Shown here piece after piece: positions 35,865 through 44,940 of a stretch of 64,000 nucleotides of DNA. Both the position numbers and the translations under genes were made by a program. Each line of letters begins with the position of its first letter. Position 1 is the first letter of the stretch. The stretch is taken from NCBI GenBank assembly GCA_028724265.1, contig JAQYDG010000008.1:62001-126000 (forward strand), in the 5' to 3' direction. The stretch comes from Actinomycetaceae bacterium (GTDB taxonomy: Bacteria > Actinomycetota > Actinomycetes > Actinomycetales > Actinomycetaceae). The notes under the pieces are model-generated. The model saw only the letters and a program-made list of their open reading frames with translations, made no database searches and was not told the origin of the DNA.

Positions 35865-38800
35865 CTACTGCGCGGCCGCTAGTTGACGACGCCGCATGCC
35901 CCAACGGATCAGGAGGATGACGTTCGTCAGCAGCACAGCAGCAAGAAGCCCACTCTGAATCCACCATGCCAGGCCGAACGACGAGCCATGCTGATCCGGT
36001 TGCGCAGTCACATCACCCTCAGCAGTTGGGTGGCTGGTGGCATTCTGCGCCTGTGCCGCGTCACTGTGCGGCGTGCAGGAACCGACAACCATCGTGAGCT
36101 TTCCGTCAGCCATGAGCGTCTTTCCTGGCTTATCGGTCACCTGATGCTGATAGGAGATGACGTACTCGCCAGGAGCGGTGAACGCCCACACCCCGTGCAT
36201 ATGCGTATTGGCAGGGATCACGTAGCTCCGCGGTCCATCCACAGTTGAAAACAACATCGTACCCACGCCCGTTCCGAGTGCTGTGGGCAGGAAGTGCGCG
36301 ACGTTGCCAGGCCCCTGGATGTGCGTGATCGTTGTTCTGACCTCTCCGCTGGTTCCCGCAATAATCGACTCGTGCTGGCTAGATTCCCCGAGCCACGGCA
36401 CACCCTGTTGTTGAACGGAAGAGATCATCCACACCGGATCACCGGGCTCGGCAAGGAAGCTCAGCTCCTGCGGCACTGTGGTACGTGCCTGTTCACCCAG
36501 GCCAAAAGCTATATCGTGAGAAGAGCGCCATTGAGCTGGCTGCTGACGATCATCACGAATCATTGCCAGCAGCTTTCCGTCCTGCAGCTGAGGACCGAGG
36601 TCAAAATGCCCGCTCGTTGCCACGGAGGACGGCAAACCATCCGGACTCCCTGCAGCAGCACAGATACCTGAGTGAATCGGTTCCTTTTCAAGCGGCACCG
36701 AACCACGTGCATCCTTTGCTGAATGAGTCTGCCCGTCAGCAGCTGCGCCAGAGAACGCAGAGGAATGAGTGGTAGCACTTCCGCTCGCCCCCAGAACAGC
36801 TCCACCCGAGCTGCGCACAGTGCGTGCGGCCTGAGCGATCGCAGTATTACCTACCGCAAAGGTATAGGTGGCGGTGCGTGAGCTTCGTCCATCTGCCGAG
36901 GCGCGAACCTGGAACGTGTACACGCCAGGGGCGGAGAAAATCCAGTTGGCATGAACATGCGCGGGCTGCGGCACATGGATCGTACCTGGCAGCGTCAGAC
37001 CTCCACCGCGAAGCACGCTTACTGGCTTGCCGCCCAAGCCGGTTGTAAACACAGATACGGTGCCCGGCCCTGAGACTTTGATGGTGAAATCCGCACTGCC
37101 TTTCACACGCTCCGAACTCCATCCAGGCCACAAGAGCTGTGGATTTTGCACAATCGGCAAAACCCAGGCTTGCTGTCCAGCATTCGGGAATCCCGCAGGA
37201 ACCTGCATTTTCGCATTGTCGCCAACGAGGAAACGCACGTCTTCAGGTGTGCGCAGCACGCCGGAGCCAGTGACGTCTTCGCGCACCACAAGGTTCAGAG
37301 ACGAGGCAGTGGGATTGAGGAAGAACGCATCCACGTGGCCTTTCCCAATGGCAATTTGAGATCCAGATTGACGCTGCGCCTTCTGCGCGGACGCAGGCGA
37401 GGATTTTCCTGTTGGCCGCGCCGCCTGCTTGGTTGACGAACCCTGTCCACCCGGCTTGCGCGTCTCATTCGGCCGCTGCGCGGGCTTCGTGCTCGGTTTC
37501 GGGTCGGGCTTTGCGCTCGGCTTTGACCCGGGTTGTGAGCCAGAATTGTGATCCGATCCGGGCTTCTGGCTCGACCCATCCGCCTGTGACGAGTCATGAT
37601 GAGTCTGGTCGCTCGCGGATCCCTGCGCTGCACCAACAATCCACGTGTAAGTGTGCGTGCTGGTGACGAGGTTCTTTGTGCCCAACATCGCCTGCGCTTT
37701 GACCGTCATCGTGTATGTTCCTGGCTTCGTAAATGCCCAGTAGGCGTGGACATGCGCGGGCTCAGCGACTGAAATTGTTCCAGGAAGCCGCGTTGAGCCA
37801 CCTGAAAGGAGCGGCTGAGGATTCCCGACGAAATCTTGGCTGAAAATATGCACAGCTCCAGGCCCGTGCACGTCGCTGATCTGTATATTGACTGCACCAA
37901 CGCCAGCTTCCCGAGTTTCAAGTGTGCTCCACCCCGGCCAGAGCAGATTTTGATCCTGGTTGAGCGGCAGCACATATGCCTGCGGAGCCGCCGGATACGA
38001 GGCCGGGAGCTTTGTCAGTGCCTGCGGCTTGACGACGAGAGTCACGTCCTCTGGGGCATGCGCAACGTGATAGCCAGTCACATCCTCCTTCAACGCCAAG
38101 ACGAGTTTGCCCTGCTCCATCGACACGTTGAAAATATCGGTGTGTCCAGTATCTAAGGTGAGCTTCTTCCCCGGTTTTCCTCCCTGAGGCTTCTCCCCGG
38201 GCTTATCCGGTGCAGGCGTACTGTCAGCGACAGACGATGTGCCGGTGGTACCAGAGCCCGATGAGGGATGATCCCCCGAATGCTCCCCCGACTGCTCGCC
38301 TGGCTGCGGCTGAGGCGTCGCGTCCGGCTTCAGATCCGGTGTCGCGTCCGGCTGAGGGTCTGACGAGTGGGAGTCTGAGGGTTGGGTGGAGCCTGCGCGC
38401 GCAACGTCTTCGGCACCCGCGATTGCTTCGTCACCCACAAGGAACACAACCGAGCGCTGAACGGGCTCGATTTCTGCGCCATCGGGTGTCTTCGCACTGA
38501 AGTAGAACAGAACCTCATACCGCCCTGGTTTCGTAAATGCCCATCCGGTATGAACGTGTACTGGACCTGGAACAGACAAGGACGATTCGTCATTCTGAGA
38601 ACTATCGAATAAAAGCGTCGGCTTCCCGAGGTTCGTTTGGAACAGTTTCACGTCTCCTGGGCCGTCAAGCAGCCCAATGTGCAGCCGCTGGGAGGAATAG
38701 TCTACTTTTTCTGCAAGAGCCTCAGTTGAATAACCGGGCCAGATGAGTCCCGATTTTTCTGTTTCAGGCAAGACGTACGCACTCGAACCAGCATCCCCTA

Positions 38801-40871
38801 AGAAGGAAAATCCTTGACGAATGCGCTTCGGGGTGTTGACCTCGCGCGCATGGTTACGAACCCCCAAGGCCACCGTATGTGGAAGGCGAAGAACTGATTT
38901 TTTATGCACAAGCCCCGTGTCATCTTTGACCCGAAGGTCAAGCTCGCCATCAACCATCTGGGCAGCCAAATCCACATGGCCAGCATCCAGGAGCACCCGC
39001 TTGCCATCAACCGGATCAGTGGAAGACCCCTCCTGCGCATCATGCTTGCTATGGTGATCAGGAGTTTCGTCTGCATCGTCTGCACCGTCTGCATCGTGAT
39101 CGTTCTGATCTGTCGGCGAGGCCGACTCCGATTCGCTAGGCTCAGCGTCCGTTGTGGGTTGTTCACCAGGCGTTGGCTGCACCTCAGGCGTTAGCCGCGC
39201 CTGAGTAGTCGGCTCAGCACCAGGCGTTGGCGCAGTGCCGGGCGTTGGTTGAGTATCCGGTGTTGGTTTGGCATCAGACGACTCACCGCTGCCAGCATTC
39301 TGACCCGAGGCCGAGCTCCCGCCGTGATGTGCAGCGTTGAGCGATATCGTCGCTTCGGACGTTGCTGCAGGATCAAAATCAGTGGTGACAAGGCTCGTCA
39401 CCTTGTGAAGATTGCGCATACTCGAATGCGGCATGAACGTCATGCGCACGTCCAGCCCAGCCGTATAGTCAAGATCCTCGATCTGATCTACCCACTTGCC
39501 TTGCGTGAGCGTACCAGCATAGGACACCTCTGGATAGGCAGTGTGCCCGCTTTCAAAGAAGTCCAGCATCACGTCGCCGCGCACCCGCGGGTCAGACATC
39601 CGTACATCGACGCTGAACGTGCTGTTGAATTTCCCTGGACTCAGTTTCACACTGGCGTGGACGTCGGCAGGCAGGTCGACGTCAGCAAAATCGACCGTTG
39701 ACGCGCCCGCAGGATCGTGAACAGGAAGGCTGCCCCCTTTATCGGTGGAAACTGTGGATGCTCCCGGAGAATATGTGAGAGGTGCGCTCACCCATCGAGC
39801 GCTGGTACCGGTTGGGAAAAACACCGCCTGATACTGTGCATCACCCACCGCTGGAATCTGCGTCAAAGATCCATGTCCATCCTTCACATCGAGCGTGCTC
39901 ATCAGATGGCCATTGATATAGATTTCAGCCGTACCGTTGACGTGACGTGGAGCAGAAAAACTCCATGATGCGAGCTGCATGCCGTACTGTGCAGCTTGTT
40001 CGTCATGCACAGGACTCACGGAGAAGCTGTATCCAGAGGTGTTGCCTTGCGGCGCCTGATCGTAGCGCTGCGCGAGCGGCAGCTGCCGAACACCTGACGG
40101 CTCCGAGCCTCCAACCCTCCAGTGTTGTTGCGTCGGCTTGGACGTGACAATCGTACCGTCATTCTTCCGAGCACTCACCTGCCACACCAGCGTGTAGTCG
40201 CCGGGGGCGGAAAACAGAGTCCAATTGTGCGTGTGTGTGCCTGGCTTGAGGGCTGCAGAACGCAGACCGGGCTCAGTACTTGAAATGATCCGGCGATAGG
40301 TGCCCCACTGTTCGTCCTCAAATTTGTCCCCACGCAGCATCTCCAGCCGACCGGGGCCATCGATACTCAGAAGGTTGAGCCAAAAAGTCCCGTCCGCATC
40401 AGCAGCAGAGACGCCGGAACCATCCCGGAATAGGTTGTATGGAATATCCGTATCCGCTCCGTACCCCTGCCATATCTGCCCACAGGCAATACAGTTTGAC
40501 GGTGCAGCCCACCATGTAGTGCCGCTGCCGAGGAAATCTAGTGCGGGCGAATTCTCGTCAACATGGAATGCATAAAACTGTTGGCCGCCACTGTAAACAT
40601 GTGGACGCAGCCAGCTGATCGTTTTATCCAGATCGTAGAATTTGCCAGCGTTTGCCTTCAGTTCAAAACCGTCGTCACCCCAATACACCTTCGGGGAGTC
40701 AATATGACCTGCGGGAAGAACAACTAAATCATCAGAGCGATTGGCTCCACTCTGGCCGGCAGCAACAACCGCCGGATGCATCAGAAGAGCCCCGGTTGAG
40801 AGGAGCACTCCGAGAAGAAGAGCAACCAACGAACGGCCTTTGTGGGGCAGCCCGCTTCGAGATGACAGCAT
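35865..40871 (-). CDS. Very large surface protein with five anchored-repeat domains
   Basis: 1668 residues with a signal peptide (about 1-39). Five copies of the anchored-repeat domain occur at about 51-255, 625-815, 902-1080, 1171-1341 and 1415-1600. Each begins with a G-H-x-D motif and closes with H-x-H-x-x-W-x-F/L-x-x-P-G-x-Y. Pro/Thr/Ser/Asp-rich linkers that could cross the wall join them. Domain 1 is divergent and has a CxxC (NCIACG, about 127-130), followed by ~250 residues of another, unassigned beta-type region. It ends with one membrane helix (about 1634-1656) and a basic tail; no LPxTG. Start: ATG after AGGAGG. First gene of the transporter operon. Confidence 0.9.
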   Translation of the reverse strand: MLSSRSGLPHKGRSLVALLLGVLLSTGALLMHPAVVAAGQSGANRSDDLVVLPAGHIDSPKVYWGDDGFELKANAGKFYDLDKTISWLRPHVYSGGQQFYAFHVDENSPALDFLGSGTTWWAAPSNCIACGQIWQGYGADTDIPYNLFRDGSGVSAADADGTFWLNLLSIDGPGRLEMLRGDKFEDEQWGTYRRIISSTEPGLRSAALKPGTHTHNWTLFSAPGDYTLVWQVSARKNDGTIVTSKPTQQHWRVGGSEPSGVRQLPLAQRYDQAPQGNTSGYSFSVSPVHDEQAAQYGMQLASWSFSAPRHVNGTAEIYINGHLMSTLDVKDGHGSLTQIPAVGDAQYQAVFFPTGTSARWVSAPLTYSPGASTVSTDKGGSLPVHDPAGASTVDFADVDLPADVHASVKLSPGKFNSTFSVDVRMSDPRVRGDVMLDFFESGHTAYPEVSYAGTLTQGKWVDQIEDLDYTAGLDVRMTFMPHSSMRNLHKVTSLVTTDFDPAATSEATISLNAAHHGGSSASGQNAGSGESSDAKPTPDTQPTPGTAPTPGAEPTTQARLTPEVQPTPGEQPTTDAEPSESESASPTDQNDHDADGADDADETPDHHSKHDAQEGSSTDPVDGKRVLLDAGHVDLAAQMVDGELDLRVKDDTGLVHKKSVLRLPHTVALGVRNHAREVNTPKRIRQGFSFLGDAGSSAYVLPETEKSGLIWPGYSTEALAEKVDYSSQRLHIGLLDGPGDVKLFQTNLGKPTLLFDSSQNDESSLSVPGPVHVHTGWAFTKPGRYEVLFYFSAKTPDGAEIEPVQRSVVFLVGDEAIAGAEDVARAGSTQPSDSHSSDPQPDATPDLKPDATPQPQPGEQSGEHSGDHPSSGSGTTGTSSVADSTPAPDKPGEKPQGGKPGKKLTLDTGHTDIFNVSMEQGKLVLALKEDVTGYHVAHAPEDVTLVVKPQALTKLPASYPAAPQAYVLPLNQDQNLLWPGWSTLETREAGVGAVNIQISDVHGPGAVHIFSQDFVGNPQPLLSGGSTRLPGTISVAEPAHVHAYWAFTKPGTYTMTVKAQAMLGTKNLVTSTHTYTWIVGAAQGSASDQTHHDSSQADGSSQKPGSDHNSGSQPGSKPSAKPDPKPSTKPAQRPNETRKPGGQGSSTKQAARPTGKSSPASAQKAQRQSGSQIAIGKGHVDAFFLNPTASSLNLVVREDVTGSGVLRTPEDVRFLVGDNAKMQVPAGFPNAGQQAWVLPIVQNPQLLWPGWSSERVKGSADFTIKVSGPGTVSVFTTGLGGKPVSVLRGGGLTLPGTIHVPQPAHVHANWIFSAPGVYTFQVRASADGRSSRTATYTFAVGNTAIAQAARTVRSSGGAVLGASGSATTHSSAFSGAAADGQTHSAKDARGSVPLEKEPIHSGICAAAGSPDGLPSSVATSGHFDLGPQLQDGKLLAMIRDDRQQPAQWRSSHDIAFGLGEQARTTVPQELSFLAEPGDPVWMISSVQQQGVPWLGESSQHESIIAGTSGEVRTTITHIQGPGNVAHFLPTALGTGVGTMLFSTVDGPRSYVIPANTHMHGVWAFTAPGEYVISYQHQVTDKPGKTLMADGKLTMVVGSCTPHSDAAQAQNATSHPTAEGDVTAQPDQHGSSFGLAWWIQSGLLAAVLLTNVILLIRWGMRRRQLAAAQ

Positions 40872-40938
40872 GACACAACCTCCTACGATCCAGCATCAGT
40901 ACATGAACACACCACAAATAAGACGTCACAACGATATC

Positions 40939-40959
40939 TGATAATGGTTCTCATTTTCT
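40939..40959 (-). promoter_or_regulatory. Fur/Zur-like operator upstream of the anchored-repeat operon
   Basis: GATAATGGTTCTCATTTTC (40940-40958) is an imperfect palindrome (GATAATG/CATTTTC) that agrees with the classical 19-base Fur box at 14 of 19 positions. It also has the AATG-n5-CATT core of actinobacterial Zur sites. It lies about 70 bases upstream of the first gene, where a repressor would cover the promoter. Metal-dependent repression is inferred. Confidence 0.65.
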
Positions 40960-41149
40960 ATATGCATGAGGTTATGTGCCGCGCATCACCGCGCTGCGCG
41001 ATGGCAGGCCAGCTGCATCCCGTCGGCGCGCCACATGCATCTTTTCCAATTGACCCTATATGTTAACAAGTACCAAGAAATAAACATGAAAGCGGAGCAA
41101 TCCGCAGCAACGTTCCGAAAACTATCTATCACTCACAAAGGAGATGGCT

Positions 41150-41842
41150 ATGGGAAAATCAATCACGTATCGCGCTCTTGCACGAGTCTTGGGCGTTGCA
41201 CTTCTTGTTCTCGGAATTGGCTGCCTCATTGGCGGAAATTTTGCCAATGGATTTATTAGCAGTCAGCTTTCGAAGCAAGAGATCGATATTCCAACCGATA
41301 AGTCTCTTGACAATCAGATCGCAAAAACAGGGCTGAATGCCGACGTTGCCGATGGGCTTCGCAAGTGGGCGGGTCAGACGATGTCCAATGGCGACCAGAC
41401 CCACCCGTATGCAGAATATATTGGCGAGCATATGCGGCTTGCCGCTTCGACTGCAGGCTATCCTGAAGTCAATTTCAAGAAGCTGGCGGGCATGATTTCG
41501 GATCAGAAAGCTGCCCTCACAAAGAAAGTGACAGCGGACAACCCCACTATGAGCGATGAGCAGGTTGCCAAGCAGGTTGCCGCCGAGTCAATCAATCCGC
41601 TCTCAAAGTATGACGAGGCTCTCGCTATCCAGACGCTGACCGACTTGCGTTCCAATACGTTTTTCATGGGCTCAATGTTGCAAGGTACCCTGCTCAACGT
41701 GTGGGGATGGAGCCTGATTGGCAAAATTGCAACGATTGCTGGCTGGATTCTCGTGGTCGGCGGTGTGTTACTCGGCGGCGCAGGATTCTGGCCTGCCAAG
41801 AAGGCAACGCCCGCAACCTCAACGAATCCACAGGAATCGTAG
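41150..41842 (+). CDS. Membrane protein of unknown function
   Basis: 230 residues from the second ATG of an ATGGCTATG pair: AAAGGAG lies six bases before it but touches the first. A helix near the N-terminus (ARVLGVALLVLGIGCLIGG) and one near the C-terminus (KIATIAGWILVVGGVLLGGAGF) flank a hydrophilic ~135-residue domain outside the membrane, with a likely further hydrophobic stretch (TFFMGSMLQGTLLNVWGWSLI). I do not recognise the family. It diverges from the surface-protein operon; the shared 278-base gap holds the Fur-like box, so common control is possible. Confidence 0.75.
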   Translation: MGKSITYRALARVLGVALLVLGIGCLIGGNFANGFISSQLSKQEIDIPTDKSLDNQIAKTGLNADVADGLRKWAGQTMSNGDQTHPYAEYIGEHMRLAASTAGYPEVNFKKLAGMISDQKAALTKKVTADNPTMSDEQVAKQVAAESINPLSKYDEALAIQTLTDLRSNTFFMGSMLQGTLLNVWGWSLIGKIATIAGWILVVGGVLLGGAGFWPAKKATPATSTNPQES

Positions 41843-41864
41843 AGGAATTATAAAAGGAGAAATC

Positions 41865-41903
41865 GTAAAAAATAGGCCTACTCGATCTCACCTCGAGTAG
41901 GCC
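41865..41903 (-). terminator. Terminator of tRNA-Ser
   Basis: GGCCTACTCGA and TCGAGTAGGCC (41875-41885, 41893-41903) form an 11-bp stem with a seven-base loop. Reading on the minus strand it follows the tRNA and ends in TATTTTTTAC. It may also stop transcription from the membrane-protein gene on the other strand. Confidence 0.9.
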
Positions 41904-41906
41904 ATA

Positions 41907-41997
41907 TGGCGGAGAGTGGGAGATTCGAACTCCCGATACGGGGTTACCGTATACCGGTTTTCAAGACCGGCTCATTCGGCCACTCTGACAACTCTCC
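41907..41997 (-). tRNA. tRNA-Ser (UGA)
   Basis: 91 bases including an encoded CCA, with the long variable arm of a class II tRNA. The acceptor GGAGAGT pairs with ACTCTCC, the anticodon loop CTTGAAA has TGA (minus strand, 41961-41963), and the T arm contains GTTCGAATC. serS is encoded 1.4 kb away on the same strand. Confidence 0.97.
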
Positions 41998-42331
41998 ATA
42001 TACGCGACACAGCCACACGCTGAAAATCCGATACACTATCGACGCGTACCGTCATAAATTCAGCCGTAGAAGGATGAAACACATCCGCATCTACATCCAT
42101 CTGCGCACTGCCATTATCATAGCGGACAAGCCATCAATCTAAAACTCTGCGCGCGCCGTCGAAAACTCCGCTAACAACTCGGCAACAACCGACTCAGCAA
42201 AACCATCCCGCAATGCCACTCCGAACGCCCGCTCGGCACCCATGGCAGGAGAAGCACAGGCTCGGCACCCCCGACGCAGGCTAGACACAGGCAGGCACCA
42301 GGCTCTAGGCTCGGCACAGGCAGCGTAGATC
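41998..42331. other. Intergenic region upstream of tRNA-Ser
   Basis: No gene seen in 334 bases. The part nearest the HAD gene stop (about 42255-42325) is made of degenerate CAGGCTCGGCAC-like words repeated four or five times, C/A/G-rich, with no clear fixed period. The tRNA promoter should lie near 42000-42060, where the sequence is AT-richer. Confidence 0.45.
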
Positions 42332-43330
42332 TTAGAGTAACCTTTCGAGCGCGAGAGCTAAACCGTCTTCTTCGACTGACGCAGTTTCCGTCATCGCATG
42401 TGCTTTCACATAGTCGGGAGCCTGCCCCATCACAACACCAAGGTGTGCCCAGGAAAGCATATCGAGATCGTTCCCCGAATCCCCTACTGCGACGGTAGCG
42501 TCAGACGAAATTCCGATATACTGACGCAGTTTTTCCAGTGCAACTGCCTTCGATATCCCCTCCGGAGCAATGTCCAGCCACGCAGTATAGCCAATTGAAA
42601 ACTCCACGCCGTGCAGCCCCACATCGGCTACCACATCGGCCATATCAGCCGGCGTCATATTCATTGCCCGCACGGTGACGCGCGTTGCGTCGTCCACGCA
42701 TAATTCGTCAATCGGAACAACGATGGACTCCCCAATCAGCTCGCCCGGAGGAAAATGGTGGGACACTAACCGCGGTTTGTTTAAGCGTTCAACCGCGATA
42801 TACGCCTGAGGCAGCACGTTGTGAAGAGCCTCAATCTCCACTGTGGGGTTGAAACTATGAGCCTCAAGCACAGAGTAGTGAAAGTCGCCGTCCTGGAACA
42901 CCCCAGGATCTGCATGTGGATAGAGATCCGAAAAACGATACTCGGATTCATCTGCCAAGCTGGCGGCCTGATGTGCGGAACTCCCTGGAGAAAGCTCTGC
43001 TAATCGATCCGATCCAACACGCGCAGCACCACCGGAAATCGAATCGTGAAAAGCAAGAGTCGCGGCACCATTGAGAACAACCGCATGCCCAGCGGGAATA
43101 CCGATGGCATGAATCGCATAATGTGCACCGGGAATATCCCGCCCAGTTGCCACGATTATCTTCGTCCCGGCGGCCAGATGCGCCTGGATCGCCTGCACAA
43201 CACGGGCAGACACACTCATATCAGGATGAAGCGTAGTGCCGTCCATGTCGATCGCAATCATCAGATCCGACCCTGCTTGAGGCAGGCGCGCGTTCGTCAC
43301 TGCCTCGTCGAAGCTCACGAGTGGCGGCAT
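42332..43330 (-). CDS. HAD-superfamily phosphatase, Cof type
   Basis: 332 residues, longer than the usual ~270 of the Cof/YbjI group. Motif I is DMDGTTL (nucleophile Asp in IAIDMDGT), motif II IIVATGRD, and motif III/IV AVGDSGNDLDML. The middle is a type IIB cap domain with the SKAVALEKL lysine just before motif III. Such enzymes dephosphorylate sugar phosphates or cofactors such as FMN; no substrate can be named. Start: ATG after GGGAGGG. It is 111 bases downstream of serS in the same direction. Confidence 0.9.
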   Translation of the reverse strand: MPPLVSFDEAVTNARLPQAGSDLMIAIDMDGTTLHPDMSVSARVVQAIQAHLAAGTKIIVATGRDIPGAHYAIHAIGIPAGHAVVLNGAATLAFHDSISGGAARVGSDRLAELSPGSSAHQAASLADESEYRFSDLYPHADPGVFQDGDFHYSVLEAHSFNPTVEIEALHNVLPQAYIAVERLNKPRLVSHHFPPGELIGESIVVPIDELCVDDATRVTVRAMNMTPADMADVVADVGLHGVEFSIGYTAWLDIAPEGISKAVALEKLRQYIGISSDATVAVGDSGNDLDMLSWAHLGVVMGQAPDYVKAHAMTETASVEEDGLALALERLL

Positions 43331-43441
43331 CTCACCCTCCCCCTAGCACACCAGCACCAGCATTCACCGGCACGAAGCACTGCCCACGCTCGCGGCGTGC
43401 TGCCCCGCGTCACTCTGCTGGCGCTCGTCATCGTGCTGCTG

Positions 43442-44719
43442 CTAAGCCTTCGCAACTGGCTCCACAACCTCGACCCCGCCCAGATAAGGCCGCATTGCCG
43501 CAGGGATCACAACAGAGCCGTCAGCCTGCTGATGATTTTCCCAAAAAGCGACAAGCCAACGCGTTGTAGCCAACGTCCCGTTGAGCGTAGCCACCGCCCG
43601 AGTTTCACCTTCAAAGCGTTCGCGCACGTTCAGACGCCGCGCCTGATACGTGGTGCAGTTGGACGTGCTGGTGACCTCCATAAACCTATTTTGAGTAGGT
43701 AGCCACGCTTCACAGTCGAACTTCTGCGCCGCTGACGAACCCAGATCACCTGCAGCCGTGTTGATCACGCGATAGGGAAGCTCGACTTTCGCAAGCATTT
43801 CTTCTTCCATCGCCAACAGCTTCTGATGTTCCTCAATGGCATCCTCTTCACGGCAGTAGACGAACATTTCTACCTTATTGAACTGGTGAACACGGATAAT
43901 ACCCCTCGTGTCCTTGCCATAACTGCCAGCCTCACGGCGGTAACAGCTGCTCCACCCCGCATAGTGAAGCGGTCCGTTCGTCAAATCCACAATTTCATCT
44001 TTGTGATAGCCAGCCAGAGCCACTTCGGAGGTTCCAACGAGATATTGATCGTCAGCATTCAGATAATAAATCTCGTCCGAGTGCTCGCCAAGAAAACCTG
44101 TGCCCGCCATAATATCCGGGTTGACGATCGTCGGTGTGATCATCAGGGTAAAACCGTGCTGCTGCGCCTGATCCGCCGCCATCGTGAGCAGCGCCAATTC
44201 CAAACGCGCGCCAATACCCTTCAAATAGTAGAAGCGGGATCCTGAAACTTTGGTGCCACGCGCCATATCCACGGCACCGAGGCCTTCAGCGATATCCAAA
44301 TGATCCTTGGGCTCAAAACCTTCTGCAACAAAATCGCGGATTGTTCCCACGTGCTTGACGACCTCATAATCGTCTTCTCCGCCCGCCGGAACACCCGGAA
44401 GAATCAGATTCTCGATCGCACGGTTCGCTTCAAGATACGCCTCGTCAGCTGCATGCGCCTGAGCCTCGAGCTCTTTGACATGTGCAGCCATCGCCTTTGC
44501 CTTCTCAAGGACAGCCGGACGATCCTCCGGTGACGCCTTACCCACTGAACGGGAGAGCGCTTTCTGTTCAGCACGCGCCGATTCGAAAGCTTGCAGTGCC
44601 GCACGGCGCTCATCGTCAGCAGCAAGCAAGGCGTCAACAGTGTCCGGATCGTTCCCACGCTTGCGCTGGCTTTCACGTGCACGCTCCGGATCTTCACGAA
44701 CCAGATGGATATCAATCAT
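43442..44719 (-). CDS. serS: Serine-tRNA ligase
   Basis: 425 residues, normal length. Charges tRNA-Ser (and tRNA-Sec where present). The N-terminal coiled-coil arm (about 30-105, rich in Ala, Glu, Lys) holds the long variable arm of the tRNA. Motif 2 is [18 protein letters not shown] and motif 3 includes [24 protein letters not shown] lies before motif 2. The start has no ribosome site; TATTCT six bases upstream points to a leaderless mRNA. The promoter lies inside one arm of a long inverted repeat (44725-44875). Confidence 0.97.
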   Translation of the reverse strand: MIDIHLVREDPERARESQRKRGNDPDTVDALLAADDERRAALQAFESARAEQKALSRSVGKASPEDRPAVLEKAKAMAAHVKELEAQAHAADEAYLEANRAIENLILPGVPAGGEDDYEVVKHVGTIRDFVAEGFEPKDHLDIAEGLGAVDMARGTKVSGSRFYYLKGIGARLELALLTMAADQAQQHGFTLMITPTIVNPDIMAGTGFLGEHSDEIYYLNADDQYLVGTSEVALAGYHKDEIVDLTNGPLHYAGWSSCYRREAGSYGKDTRGIIRVHQFNKVEMFVYCREEDAIEEHQKLLAMEEEMLAKVELPYRVINTAAGDLGSSAAQKFDCEAWLPTQNRFMEVTSTSNCTTYQARRLNVRERFEGETRAVATLNGTLATTRWLVAFWENHQQADGSVVIPAAMRPYLGGVEVVEPVAKA

Positions 44720-44724
44720 GGTTT

Positions 44725-44875
44725 AAGAATACGGCTTTCGTGCAGCGCCTGCTGAAATCTCGCACAAATGCTCGACGCATACTCTCATGCTTCAGCTGCT
44801 ACCACCCATAAGCTCCGGCTTTGAGCGAGCAGCAGACGATGGGCGCCGGCCACGAAAGCGTAAGTCCGTATTCTT
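44725..44875. repeat. Long-range inverted repeat around the serS promoter
   Basis: AAGAATACGGCTTTCGTG (44725-44742) is repeated in inverse order at 44851-44875, with every base matched except a seven-base insertion (44860-44866) in the far copy. The near arm holds the serS -10. The far arm holds the same TATTCT facing the other way, six bases before an ATG of a six-codon ORF (ATG at 44882). Confidence 0.8.
44726..44731 (-). promoter_or_regulatory. -10 box of a leaderless promoter (serS)
   Basis: TATTCT on the minus strand, six bases before the serS ATG at 44719. Confidence 0.6.
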
Positions 44876-44896
44876 CGAACATGAGTACGTGCGAAA

Positions 44897-44940
44897 TTTA
44901 GTACTCCCCGCTATTCAGTACTCCTCGCGCTTTAGTACTC
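44897..44940. repeat. 17-base tandem repeats at the yceI 3' end
   Basis: TTTAGTACTC (44897-44906), TTCAGTACTC (44914-44923) and TTTAGTACTC (44931-44940) are spaced exactly 17 bases. The last copy contains the yceI stop codon and its final Glu-Tyr codons, so the end of the gene appears to have been copied downstream. Confidence 0.85.

Noticed and set aside
35865-40871. LPxTG sortase anchor on the surface proteins
   Set aside because: Neither C-terminus contains LPxTG or a close variant; both end in a membrane helix and a basic tail.
44720-44931. T-box riboswitch upstream of serS
   Set aside because: No T-box core sequence or terminator was found, and the start codon appears leaderless, leaving no room for a leader RNA.
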